Of a stretch of DNA of 64,000 bases, positions 21,641-32,539 are shown piece by piece. Source of the DNA: Ryuthela nishihirai (taxonomy: Eukaryota; Arthropoda; Arachnida; Araneae; Heptathelidae). A program made the translations under genes and the position numbers. How positions within the stretch are numbered: position 1 is the stretch's first letter; each line of letters starts with the position of its first letter. The stretch lies in the NCBI GenBank assembly GCA_038380435.1, contig JAWZYU010000019.1, positions 26,251,801-26,315,800 on the forward strand. Reading direction: 5' to 3'. The notes beneath the pieces were generated by a model. That model was not told the DNA's origin. It made no database searches and worked only from the letters and a program-made list of their open reading frames with translations.

Positions 21641-23345
21641 AACACATCAATACAAACATATCACTAATCGTTACATAAAAAAATGAAATTTATATTCGAT
21701 TTAATATTTTTGTTAGAAACTTGATGTATTTTGCCAGAAATTATTTTATCAATATCGGCTTCTAATTTTTGTGATAAAGCAGTTTTCAGTACGGATGATA
21801 AGTGCTCACCTGTTAATCTTGCCTTATGCGAAGTTTTATTTGCTTTTAAGAATGAGAATTATTTCTCGCAAAAGTATGTACTACCAAAGATAGCTAAGAT
21901 TCTTGCAGCAAACATGCACATTTCAACAAAATGACATGGCAAATAAGAACAGAAGTATGGAACACCAAGTTCATTATACTTTTCTTCCAGTACTGTATCA
22001 CAATGAATCTCAAGATGTTCCATTTCAATATTTCATTTTACTTTCTCAACATCAAAAGAAAATGAGGCACAAAATAATAAGAAATTGCCTTCAAAACGCT
22101 TTTCAAATTCAAATAATAATTGTTCAATATTTGAGGCAAATTTTTTGAAATCACATGAACCATATGACTCTTAATAGTTTTTGCATGTAGAAAAATGTAT
22201 TAAATAACAATTTTTAATTTGTGTTTCCCAAAGTTAAAGTTTGATTTTGAAAGCTTTGACACAGTCGTACATAATCATTACAAAATGATGTCGACCCTAA
22301 AGTTTTGTGTTCAGTTCATTTGAATGCCCTGTGATGACAACAACGAAAGCCAAATCTTGCAACCAGTTCTTATCATTAAGTTGCTCATGCGCCTCACCTT
22401 TTATCCTTCAAAACGCCAAATTTTTATCCAAAATCGCTTCAAAACCTTATGACAAGAGAACCAGCGTACTTCTGTACAATATGGTAAGCGTCTCGTTTCA
22501 CTTTTAATTTATCAAAACAATGAAGAAAATTGCCGTTGATTTAATCATCTAGAACGAATAAAATTCACGGATTTTTTAAACAAACTTCAGCACATGTTCC
22601 ATTTTCGGTACTTTTGAGCACAGCACTTCTTGATGCATTATGCAGTGAATATGATGAAATTTGTTATCAGGAGCCACTTCATGCCGTTTAGCTAACAATT
22701 TAGCTATAAATCCATTTGTTTTGCCTGTCATTACCACTAATTTAAATAACGGCAGATGAAACTTTTCTAAAATTCCACGTACTTCCGTAAAAAATATCTT
22801 CACCTGTTCTGGTACACTTAAGGGAAAGGACATCAATTCTTCTACCACAGTAAAATTTTCATTACAGCACAAAAAAAATATCCATAATGTCCGTACTTTC
22901 ACAAATATGAATCGATCGACAATCGATAGACTATTTTTTCGACAATTGAAAAATTCAAACAAGTTTTCATTTTTTCTTTAAGCTTTACATTGATATCACC
23001 GGTGATTTCGTTAATTCTTTCCGCAATAGTGTTTTTGGATAAAGAAATATTTTGAAATGTTTTAACCTTTTCAGGACAAAGAATTTCACCAACTTACACC
23101 ACACAACCCTTCATAAGTTCGCCTTCAGCAAAACGTTTTGAATGTTTAACTATGAGTTCTGAAATAACATAGCTAGTTTTAATCACATTCTCATTGTCAT
23201 TACAGATTTTTGTAAATACGTTTTGTTGTTTTTGAAGTGCAGATTTTAGACTTCTCAATTTATCTTCCCTTATTTTTTACCGAGTATTGATCATAACCAG
23301 AGCGGTGCGTTTAATAAATGACTCATCAAGCTATATTCTTTGGGA
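21640..23345 (-). pseudogene. hAT transposase pseudogene (ZBED5/GTF2IRD2-like)
   Basis: On the minus strand the whole body of a hAT-family transposase can be followed in shifting frames. The N-terminal part (23150-23345) has SLKSALQKQQNVF and VISELIVKHSKRFAEGELMK. The RNase H-fold core (22576-22962) has NENFTVVEELMSFPLS, VVMTGKTNGFIAKLL and HHIHCIMHQEVLCSKVPKME. The next part reads NWLQDLAFVVVITGHSNELN and MIMYDCVKAFKIKL. The C-terminal dimerisation motif (21760-21890) is IFGSTYFCEK, stop, FSFLKANKTSHKARLTGEHL. Multiple stops and frameshifts make it non-functional. No BED zinc finger or terminal inverted repeats were seen. The match is to the ZBED/GTF2IRD2-type group widespread in arthropods and vertebrates. 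Confidence 0.9.
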
Positions 23346-23640
23346 ACATTTTGTGTCTACATATTAAACATAAAATATGTAGTTTTTTTTTACTGCAAAA
23401 AAAAAAGAAATAATCAAATTTCCATGTTGTTACAAATATTCTGTGTTTTCTTGTACATATCTTTTTCTACTGCTTTGGGAAATTGACATTATACCGTTCC
23501 TATAAGATAAAATCAATAATAAATAAGTTTGAAAACAATAAATTTCAAATTTATATTTAATTCATAAATTTCCAATTTCTTACGTTGTATAAACTTGTAT
23601 ACTACTTGTATATTACTTGTTTAATAAAATTGTATATTGC
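23345..23640. other. AT-rich spacer
   Basis: No feature apart from short 'tgtatattacttgttt' tandem words near 23600. Confidence 0.3.
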
Positions 23641-23800
23641 TTGTTAATGCAAAATTGAAATCGAATATTGCAAACGATGTAGTTATGCTAGAAATTTGAA
23701 ATTTTGGTGGTGGAATGTGACAGTCTTGAAAATTCCATTGACAACAATGAGTTGACCCTAAGCCGAAGGCAGGCAAGAAACAGAACGGTTTTATTTTAAG
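23640..23800 (+). repeat. RU281 partial unit
   Basis: Contains 'aatattgcaaacgatgta', 'gctagaaatttgaaattttg', 'gtggtggaatgtgacagtct' and 'caacaatgagttgacccta', then diverges. Same orientation as the 2.7-3.6 kb array. Confidence 0.7.
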
Positions 23801-24069
23801 AGATAATTGGAAATCACTTTTTTAGTTGACCATTACACTCGATGTCCACTTGACCATTACACTCGATGACCTAAAATTTAAGTTTCTAGCAAAAATTTGA
23901 TCGTTCGTAATATTTATTTAAAGATTTTTTATTTACCAGCTTTTTTACGCCGCTAGAGGTCGCCTTTCAAGTTTTTATATACCGCCTTTAGAACTCTCTA
24001 ACACTGGAATTTCCACAGATGTGGATTCGAAAAATGTAAATATTATTTCTTTTGTAGAAAACAATATCG

Positions 24070-24144
24070 CCGACATACGGGATTCGAACCCCCATCGCTC
24101 CAGAAGCATATCAAAGTATTCTAACCTGTGGAACTAACGCTGGC
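24070..24144 (-). repeat. tRNA-like sequence
   Basis: On the minus strand GCCAGCG...TGTCGGC ends can pair. A D-arm GTTC-GAAT, an A-box-like TTAGTTCCACAGG and a perfect B box GGTTCGAATCC are present, but the anticodon arm does not fold convincingly. It is probably a decayed tRNA gene or tRNA-derived repeat. A second copy at 27195-27270 has the same orientation. Confidence 0.6.
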
Positions 24145-25259
24145 TTTTAAACAAAACACATTTATTGATTTATAGACGTTTAAACGTCTAAAGGTAATGC
24201 TGAGATTATCAAATACTGTTTAAATCATTAATATTTTATTAGTGCCTGTAAAACATATATATATATCGTTTCGTTTGTCTATTAGAATAAAGTTTCATTT
24301 CCCCCCCCCCCCCTTTGGCTAAGACGGCAAAGCCGTGTTGCCATTTAAACCTTCTGGCCATAACACTCTACTACCAATATTTCAAATTTCCAGTGTAAAT
24401 AGTTAGTTTGTAATATTCGTTTGAAATTTTATCATTTTCCATCTTTTCCCACCTTTAGAGATCGCCATTAAAGCTACTGAAAATTTTCAAATTTGCTAAT
24501 CGCAATATTTGTTCGGCACCTATCCAACCCAAAAAGAATTTTTCACTTAGCTCTAAAGGTAAAAAAAATGGTTGTTTATAGACAGGTCGAAAGACACACG
24601 GACAGACAACAGTTAACAGAGAGATGGATAGACAGAAGGACAAATATTGGCTTAGACAGACGACAAAGTGAAAATATTAGCTCGTTTTTTAAACGAATCT
24701 TAAAATAAATTATTTGTTGGTTTTCAGTTAGCTCATTTCATTTTTGAAGCCGATTGCTATCTTCTGATGGAGTTTCTTGGAAAATATTATTCACCAATTT
24801 ACTTCTTTGAGTGAAATTTTTACAGCCAAATGCAGCGCAGTGAGGCATTCATAAAATATGACAGCTTTCATAAACAAAAAAGTGGTACAAATATATAAAA
24901 AAAATTATGACAACTGAGAAGATCTAACTTGGTACATACACTAACTCATAGGCTTTCGTCTCACGGTACGACAAAACATGGCGCCCATAAACCACGTGTC
25001 TCAATCAACCAATGGCAATGAATCACCGAGAGGGCCAGCCTCTAATTACACAGGACCTCTAGATACGATTTCATTTGGCCATCTCAAAATTCGACCCCAT
25101 GTTTTGTCGTCGCTCGGATTGTTTCACGTACAATGTGAATGGTAATCCGTGGATAAGTTATGGATTCCAGAAAAGTGTAGGGTAATGCTTCATACAGATT
25201 TCAGTGCTCACGGTTGGTAGCACTTTAGAAAACGGTTAAGAAGAAAATATAAATTTTAG

Positions 25260-25860
25260 GGCTTTTCTTTTAGAAAAAAGAGATAATAATATTGCTTTTT
25301 TGTCTGGCCATCTGTAGAAAATGACCTTTTTTTTCATACAGAAAAACAAGAAATTCTTTTCTTATTGGATAAGTATTAACGAAATATTGCGATTTGCATT
25401 TTTCGAATCTGTTAAAAGTTATAACTGCGCCCTATAACGGAGGAAAAAATAGAAAATCCAAAATATCAAACGAACATAACTAAAAGATGTAATTATGCTA
25501 GAAATTTTAAATTTTGATATTCAAATGCAAAGGTTACGAAGTTACCATTGGCAACAATCACTTGACCCAGGGGGGGAAGTGCATTTTTTTGTTTCAACAG
25601 AAAAATAATATGTTTTTAGAGATAAATAAAAAATTCTCTTTGAATTGGACAGGTATTGATGAAATATTACAATTCGCATTTTCCGATTATCCCAAAAAGC
25701 TATAATTGCGCCCTCTAACGATGGGAAAAAAATCGAAAAATCCCGAAATTTAAAAGAAATATTGCAAACGATGCAGTTATGTTAGAAACTTGAAATTTTG
25801 GTGGTGGAATATGACAGTCTTCAAGATTCCATTGATAACAATACGTTGACCCCCACGCCT
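25260..25860 (+). repeat. RU281, two tandem units in the spacer
   Basis: Landmarks 'ataactgcgccctataacgg' and 'ataattgcgccctctaacga' lie 281 bp apart (25420 and 25701). Each is followed by the 'ttttggtggtgga'-type and 'ttgaccc' blocks of the family. Confidence 0.8.
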
Positions 25861-26048
25861 AAGGTAGGATATGTATAGTTAGAGGCTGGCCATCTCGGTG
25901 ATTCACTGCCATTGGTTGTTTGACTCACGTGGTTTATGGGCGCCATGTTTTGTCGTACCGTGAGAAGAAAGCCTATGAGTTAGTGTATGTGCCAAGTTAA
26001 ATCTTCTCAGTTGTTATAGTTTTTTTTATATATTTCTACCACTTTTTT

Positions 26049-26464
26049 GTTTATAAAAGTGGGGCGGGGGTGGCTCAGTCGGTAGCGCGCCGGGCTCGTA
26101 ATCTGTAGTTCCCAGGTTCGAGTCCCAGCTGAGTCAGCGTTGATATTTATTTCCGCAAAATTCCTCGCCTTGCCCACGGTCAGTAGGGGACACCGATGGG
26201 CTTGGAAAGGCCGCCGTCCGTCGGATGGGACATTAAGCCGTGGCCCCGTGTGCGGGAGAGCCATACCCTGTGCACGTTAAAGAACACGCTGGATGGCCTT
26301 GACGGGAGGCTACCATCTGTCTCCCAACAGCTGTTCCAGTGGGTCCCCTCCCCCAACATTCTCTGAGCCTTCGGGGTCCATATAACCTGGCCATTTAGCC
26401 CATGGTGTGCAAAAAAGTGCGCTCAGAGGTAAAACAACCCAAAACAACCCATGTTTATAAAAGT
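26049..26464 (+). mobile_element. SINE1, complete reference copy with 12-bp target-site duplication
   Basis: Body 26061-26452 (392 bp), flanked by GTTTATAAAAGT at 26049-26060 and 26453-26464. The head is GGGGTGGCTCAGTCGGTAGC with GGTTCGAGTCC. The 'TAGCGCG...CTCGTAATCTG' string is closest to an elongator tRNA-Met pattern with CGT at the anticodon position (inference). A ~300-bp body holds the conserved GTCGGATGGGACATTAAGCC. The 3' end is GCTCAGAGGT then two AAAACAACCC units. The opposite arm of the long inverted repeat shows the unoccupied site. Confidence 0.95.
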
Positions 26465-27194
26465 TGTTATATTTTATGAATGCCTCATTCCGCTGCATTT
26501 GGGTTAAAAATTTCACTCAACGAATAAATTAATGAATATTTTTTTTCCGAGAAACTCCATCAGAAGACGGCAATCGGCTGCAAAAGTGAAATGAGCTAAC
26601 TGAAAACGAACAGAATTATTCCTTTAAGGATCGTTTGGAAAACGAACTAATGTTTTCACTTTGTTATCTGCCTATTCCAGTATTTGTTCTTCTGTCTGTC
26701 CGTCTCTCTGTTAACTGTTGTCTGTCCATTTGTCTTTCCACCTGTCTGTCCTTTTATAGATAATCAGTTTTTTTTTACTTTTAGAGCTAAATGAAAAATT
26801 CTTTTTGGGTTGGATAGGTGTGGAACAAGTATTGCGATTCACAATTTTGAAAATTTTCAATAGCTTTATTAGCGCCCTCTACCGGTGGGAAAAGATGGAA
26901 AATGATAAAACCTTAAGCGAATATTGCAAACAAACTATTTACACTGGAAATCTGAAATTTTGGTAGTAGAGTGTTATGGTTAGAAGGTTCACAACGGCGA
27001 CAAGGCTTTGCCGTCTTAGTAAAAAGTGCAAAAATGAAACTTTTTTAAAGAGATAAGTGAAACAATATAAGAATTTTTTTTGTTTTACAGACACTAAAAA
27101 GAATAATGATTTAAACAATATTTGATAATCTCAGCGTTACCTTTAGACGATTAAACATCTATAAATCAATAAGTGTTTTTGTGGGAAAAATTTC

Positions 27195-27270
27195 ACCGAC
27201 ATACGGGATTCGAACCTGCATCTCTCCAGAAACATGCCAAAGTATTCTAACCAGTTGAACTAATGCTGGC
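27195..27270 (-). repeat. tRNA-like sequence, second copy
   Basis: Minus-strand GCCAGC...GTCGGTG with TTAGTTCAACTGG and GGTTCGAATCC. It is ~85% like 24070-24144 and in the same absolute orientation, although the DNA between them is inverted. Confidence 0.6.
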
Positions 27271-27463
27271 TAAGTCTTTTTTCCACTAATAACGATTCCC
27301 GTAAATTTTATGCGCCTCCTTATGGCTCCATCTATGATCACGGGTGGCAATTATTTCTTTTTAGTGCTCTGAGTAAGATAGAAATAAATAATGAAGTCAC
27401 ATCACGCTATTTGGCGTTATTAATGAATTTAATAATATTTGATAATTTCAGCGTTACTTGTAA

Positions 27464-28167
27464 ACGTTTAAAATATTCTTAAAAATTTAAATACAATTTA
27501 TTCATTATTACGTAGGCTTAAAAATAAATGGTATTCAATGAAATATTACCCAAATCAATTCTTAAAGTTTTTATACATATTTCCTTCCTCGCCAATGAGA
27601 AAGCTAATGAGCACTCCAGGTGGCCTTTGGTAAACCGGGTATGTTTGTAACTGTATTCCCCCTATTTGTTGTTACCAGGTTTTCTTCTTTTAATTAAATT
27701 TGTATTTGTAATTTTAGACTTATTGATCGAAGTTTCACCCAACATAGCAACAGAAAATGTCGAATACCTCTATTTAAACCACTTGTTTTGTTTGAAATTA
27801 TAATACACAAATATATTCTTTGTGTTGCAATGTTCCGAAATATTTGTAACCTATATTGAATATAGTGTTATTTGCTTTTCTATACAATTTAAATAGAACA
27901 ATTACTATTTTATGAAAAGTGTTAATTAATGGATAAAAACATATGCTTTGGACGCACTACCTTATAAAATGAAGATTTCAAGGGTAAATTAGTGAAACTT
28001 GAATGAAGAAATGACAGCTATCTATTACATGAAATCACAGTGATGATAAAATCGTGCATTCAGTAGGAAATGTAGGAAAGTATCATTCATGCATTTCAAA
28101 TATCATCTAATTTTTTTCTTTTTTAACCTTAGATATATCGTTAAGATATATCTGTGATGTAGTATTC
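27464..28167 (+). repeat. ~700-bp dispersed direct repeat, copy 1
   Basis: Matches 44122-44793 over its length with small indels. Shared words include 'ctaatgagcactccaggtgg' (44260: 'ctaatgagatctccaggtgg'), 'tattgatcgaagtttcaccc' and 'aagggtaaattagtgaaact'. It is non-coding in all frames. The copy at 27.5 kb carries ~47 bases (near 27640-27685) missing from the other. Confidence 0.85.
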
Positions 28168-28466
28168 TGAACCACGAGGTTAGAAATTGTGATTGAACGG
28201 AAGACATTCACTTAAATTAAATTAATTTATAAATGGGGTGGTGGTTCAGGAAAATAACTTTCATATTTTAATTTTCTTGTCTTCCACCCCAAAAGTTGAA
28301 AGTTACTTCTATCATCATTGGTTGATTTTTGAGTTTATCTATATGTTTCTCAAAACGGTTCTTCTAAGATGTTGACCACTAGCAACAAGCTACGTACCAA
28401 ATGAAAGGCTGTTACGCCGGAGGATCATGCATTTTGAAAAATTGTCTAATTTAAATTACCCATTTA

Positions 28467-28656
28467 AATAATAAACAAATATCCCCTCAAGCAGCTGCTT
28501 GTCATAGAGTTATGTCAGGAGGATTGTCAGTTTGTGAGGTCTGTGAGGAAGGTGGGTCCTCAGCAGAAAGAAAACACGAACAACCACGCCTTACTCGGGT
28601 CTCGAACCCAGATACCTCAGATCAGTAGCAAAGCGCGTTAACCACTAGGCCACGAG
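28467..28656 (-). mobile_element. SINE2 copy, diverged
   Basis: Minus-strand SINE2 with head GGCCTAGTGGTTAACGCGCT, B box GGTTCGAGACC, 'ctgctgaggacccacc', 'aagcagctgcttgagggg' and an A/T-rich tail. Confidence 0.85.
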
Positions 28657-28679
28657 ATGGGCTCACGGAAAAGAAGGAA

Positions 28680-29640
28680 AGAAGTGTGAATATCGTTTTG
28701 TCACAATATTTTAGAAACGCGAGGGACGATGGTAACGATTGCCACATGATGGAAAGTGCCTTTCGATTCTTCCTTCCTAATAGAGATGAGTTCCGGATTG
28801 GCTTTGCCGGCTCAAAAGAGCACCTGTCTGAGATCACCTTTGGGTGGTGGAACATATCGCCTTGTGATCCGATTCAATATCTTCTGCCACCTGGCCGTGT
28901 GCTAGCCAAATGATGGTCTATGCACTCCTCCAATTCTCTGGACCTCAGCCAATCGGACCTCTCCTGGAAAGCAATATATTCTTGCTTTGTCAGGGGCGCC
29001 TCGGATTTAAGTCTATCCGATATCATAAGGTCTTTTAATCGTTCCAAGTCTGTCACTTTGCGGCTATCTATAGAACGATTCCACAAATCACGGATATGTT
29101 CCCCGAACTGACCCCAGGTGTCAGACTGCAATTTGTTGGCCCTATCAAGCCTTTGTTTATGCTCAATAGCCGACACCTTGCATCTCTCCAGTACATAGGT
29201 CTTGAGCCGATTATAATGCTCAGCATCATCTAAGGATAAGCTAACCAGAAATCTGCCAAAGTTTTGCCGGGACATAGGCAGAATACTGCACCATGAAGAT
29301 CACGTGGTGCCCACTGCGCTCTCTCTTCAGGTTCACGAATTTCACGCTGTTAATCAGCTTCAATTTCGCGCAAATGTCTTTTTTCCTCCGCCTCAATTTC
29401 GCGCAGCCGCACTTTCATGCACGTTGTCTCCAAATTGTCGAAGAGTTCGAATCGCGCTGCTCTTTCGGAGCATCCGGCCGTTCCACTCTTGGCCGATGCC
29501 TATGTTCGGCTTCCCCTACTCTCTCTACTCCAGAAACTACATCCATGTTTCGTGCGTGGAGCGTTTGTAGTGAACTGTCTGCACTATGATCCGACGGACT
29601 ACCGTTTTTCGCACTTAGTCGTGTATTGTAGTGGAACATG
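28680..29640 (-). pseudogene. Gag remnant of a gypsy-type LTR retrotransposon
   Basis: Minus-strand coding sequence in order: an opening MFHYNTRLSAKNGS... (29415-29639), a charged coiled-coil stretch with repeated RLREIEAEEKRHLREIEAD (29340-29420), then a 133-codon frame (28874-29275) with LKTYVLERCKVSAIEHKQRL, TWGQFGEHIRDLWNRSIDS and a helical SCAN/capsid-like C-terminus. The architecture (coiled coil, then 'LK--VL-R', '--F---I-DLW' capsid motif) matches Gag of arthropod Ty3/gypsy elements. It is followed by a stop and unrelated DNA below ~28680: no zinc knuckle, protease or pol. The frame break near 29290 is probably a mutation. Confidence 0.75.
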
Positions 29641-29796
29641 ATGCACTAACAGTAGCACACAAGAACAAATTCACAGCAATTGGAACTCACCAAACCAATG
29701 TTCTTGTAGAGACTTCTCAAACGACGACACCCACAAAAAATAAATCACACCACCCTTCATGTACCTCGCTCAAGAACCCTCTCTGCTGACACCAAT

Positions 29797-30343
29797 CAGT
29801 CACAAGATGTTTTCGTGGAGGTCTAAATTAGTTGAACCGGCGTGTGGGTTCCCAGCGTTATTTTAAAAGCTACCTAATGCAGCGTATACATCAGGAATAT
29901 GGCGAGCTGGGTAGTCGCATGGATCGACAGACAACGTATCAATATGTACAACACATTTATTGTTCACAATATAATAATATTAATAAAACTATTTGCCCCG
30001 ACCCTACACTAGGGCGTTGAACTGCCTTCTTGTCTGTTCGGCCACACAAATGTGGCCGAACAGTGGCCCTGGCTGGATATTTTTCAGCCGCTGACTATAC
30101 CGGGACAGAGCCTGTTTCTCTGTCCTTCACTGTTCGCGCTTGACGACGAAAGTCAAGGAGCCGAAGTCTCGCCCCTTCTCTCCAGCACGCAGTCACCTGA
30201 GGTCCTTTGTCCACACAGGGCCCAAAAGTATCGTACCTGGCAAGAGAGCAGATTAATGACCTCTGTTGACTACCACATCCGGCAGCAAGACACTTTGGTT
30301 TTTCCTGGTGCTTCGAAGAAGTAACGGTCATCTGCCCGTTACA
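29797..30343 (-). mobile_element. LTR and primer-binding region of the gypsy-type element
   Basis: On the minus strand the LTR begins TGTAACGGGCAGATGACCGT at ~30342, contains an AATAAA-like signal near 29965, and ends near 29810. It is followed by TTGGTGTCAGCAGAGAGGG (29787-29805), a leader/primer-binding sequence typical of gypsy elements of the 'TGGTGTCAG' type, then by gag. Only this 5' LTR is present. A 3' LTR and target-site duplication were not found, so the exact LTR end is approximate. Confidence 0.7.
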
Positions 30344-31120
30344 AAACATTTTGGAAGGTTCTTCTTCAACTCTTGAAAAAGGCTTTCAAGCAAGTACTTT
30401 TTAAATTTTTGGAAACAACCAAAAATCACATGGTGCAAGATCTGGTGAATATGCAGGATGGGGGATATAGTATATATAAACAATATACAATATCGGTATA
30501 GTATTGTTTATTGATAGTCAGGTTTTTTTCCTAGCTAAAATTTTGAACATCCTCTTCCTTGAGCGAAAGTCTTGTTGGAGGATTTGGGGAGTCGACTCAT
30601 CCTTTATAAACCCAAACATAGTTGTCTATCTTTCTGGGAGTTGTATAGTATAAAAACCACTTTTTATCACCTGTGAGAATGTCTGTTAACTGTTTGGAGT
30701 CACTAGGTTTAAATTAATATCCAAAATTACCTGTACCTTGGCTTTACTGTAACCCCCTGCATGAAATAAATTATTATTATATCTCCTTGCACGAGTTGAC
30801 TCTCGCCCTGTTCTGATGTTCTGTCAAGTTGGTGTGGTACCCAATTTTAACAAATCTTTCGTAACTTTGAGTGATGATGAATAATTCTTTGAACACTGCC
30901 AATCGATACACTGACATCTAAACTTATCAATGAACGGTGATGTGGGGATTTTCTTAATGAGTTCACGAACTTTCTCTCCTTCACGGTGTCCTTTGGTCTT
31001 TCTGAACGAGGTAGGTTTTGAACCTGTGTCGTCATGCTCTGAATTTGCGCATCCATCCATATATTTGTAATAAATCGGCATGAATCGTTTTCGCGTCGTC
31101 CCCAAGCTGCATTCATGTGA
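30344..31120 (-). pseudogene. Mariner (DD34D-type) transposase relic
   Basis: The minus strand shows mariner blocks in broken frames: RELIKKIP / PHHRSL (31000-30930), VSIGSVQRIIHHHSKLRK (30850-30910; family 'GIS-GSVQ-IL---L--RK'), WVPHQL near 30830, DINLNLVTPNS-QTFSQV near 30690, and the final catalytic region that still reads HPAYSPDLAPCDFWLFPK (30395-30455). Many stops and frameshifts. The C-terminal side stops exactly where the gypsy LTR begins (30343), suggesting the LTR element inserted into the mariner copy. First and second catalytic motifs are not recognisable. Confidence 0.75.
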
Positions 31121-31159
31121 AAAGGTAAAATATTTATCCATGTTTAGCAGGCAACATAG

Positions 31160-31850
31160 CAATATTACATTGAAACTGATTCCTCCGCATTATTTCACTG
31201 GAGCTGGTTACTCTTCTTATTGCTCTGGATCCGATTCCTTCACGTTATTATACTGGATCCGATTCCTGCATATTATTACATTTGAGGCAATTGCTCCAAT
31301 TATTACACTGCAACCGATCCACCACATTGCTACACTGCAGCCGATTCCTTCACATTGTTAAGTTGGAGCCGATATCTCCAAATATTGCTGCAGTGGAATC
31401 GATTTCTCCACATTACTACAATGGAGACGATTCCTACACATTGCTACACGTCAATCGATTCCGATATATTATTAGAATCGAGCCGATTCCTTCACATTAC
31501 TACATTGGAGACGATTCCACCACGTTGCAACATTGGAGCCTATTCCTACACAATGCTACACTCCAGTCGATTACTGCACATTATTAAATGGAGTCGATTA
31601 CTGCACAATATTAAATGGAGCCGATTCCTCCACGTTATTATACTGGAGCTGATTCCTCCACGGTGTTTCACTGGAACCGGTCCCTCTGCTTATTTCTCTG
31701 GATCAGATTCCTTCACGTTATTGCACTGGATCCTATTCCTGCACATTATTATATTGGAGCCGATTGCTCCAATTATTATACTGCAACCGATTCCACCACA
31801 TTGCTATACTCCAGCCTATTCCTTCAGATTATTAAACTGGAGATGATTTT
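31160..31850 (+). repeat. ~28-bp minisatellite with higher-order duplication
   Basis: About 24 units of the form TACACTGGAGCCGATTCCT then CCACATTAT, diverged by 10-30%. A multi-unit block 31188-31340 recurs at 31668-31820 (offset ~480), including non-consensus units such as 'ttgctccaattatta' and 'cttctta-tgctctggat', so a higher-order duplication occurred. Three overlapping forward open frames across the array are repeat artefacts. Confidence 0.9.
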
Positions 31851-32059
31851 TTCACCAGGCAAGTATATTCGTATTTCTAGAGGACATTAGAATAGAATTT
31901 ATTTCGCCATTATTGTTTTAATGTAAAGGTTTTAATAATCAATTGACGCGTTTTTAACTGGAGCTTAATATGTTTTCAACTATTAGGTGTTACAAGTACG
32001 TATCTTAAGGGTACAATAATCATGAATTTAGTTGGGAAGTACGCAAATCTAATCGTTCC

Positions 32060-32535
32060 TGAGGAATAAGGGATGCTCGATTTCAAAGGGAGCGAAGTTT
32101 TTATTTTCTGTCTTTAGCACCTTCTAACAGTGACAACTGAAACGAGTGGATGATTGTGTAAATGCAAATAGTAATATTTCGTTAATACCTATAAAACAGA
32201 AATATAATTTTTCATTAATATGTTTAAAAAGTTGCAGTTACCACCCCCTGTGACAAAAGGATAAAACACTTTTGGCAATGTAAATATTTTCTCCCTCATA
32301 CTTCACCACCAAAATTTTTAATTTCTTTCTTAAAACAACCGTTTGTAATAGCTGTTGTAAATGCTAAAAAGATAGGAATTTTCTACCTTTTCCTTCCGTT
32401 AGAAAGACCTTTAAGGATAATGGAATTTCAGAAACTGACAATAGTCCTATTTCTTCAATATCTATCCAATCTAAAACAAATTCATTTAATTTGAAGAACA
32501 AAAATTTGAATGTCAAAAACATTACAGACAGACGA
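32060..32535 (-). repeat. RU281, two diverged units in reverse orientation
   Basis: Complement shows 'tttggattggatagatatt', 'ccttctaacggaaggaaaag', 'aaattttggtggtgaagtat', 'cattgccaaaagtg', 'cacagggggtgg' and, in the second unit, 'ataggtattaacgaaatatt'. Degenerate but in family order. Confidence 0.65.
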
Positions 32536-32539
32536 CAAA

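Larger units (their letters stand above)
24145..27185. repeat. Long inverted repeat (~0.9-kb arms)
   Basis: Left arm about 24150-25060 and right arm about 25877-27185 are inverted copies; the right arm is longer by a SINE1 (26061-26452). Matched landmarks include 'gccgccatgttttgtcgtaccg'-type words (24965 versus 25945), the 'gtctgtctg'-rich stretch (24590 versus 26700) and 'gataatctcagc-ttaccttta' (24190 versus 27125). The spacer (25060-25877) holds two RU281 units. The arms themselves contain RU281 sequence, so this is an inverted dimer of that family. Confidence 0.85.

Noticed and set aside
24070..24144. Functional tRNA gene
   Set aside because: A and B boxes exist but the anticodon arm does not pair and a similar decayed copy lies at 27195; treated as tRNA-like repeat.
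29293..29641. Plus-strand frames opposite gag (74-98 codons)
   Set aside because: Antisense shadows of the Gag coiled-coil region, whose minus-strand reading has recognisable architecture.
30052..30349. 90-codon plus-strand and 84-codon minus-strand frames
   Set aside because: Lie inside the LTR; no protein resemblance.
31080..31890. Repetitive His/Ile/Pro-rich open frames resembling a structural protein
   Set aside because: Same situation: a 28-bp minisatellite open in several frames at once with diverged units showing no codon-position bias.
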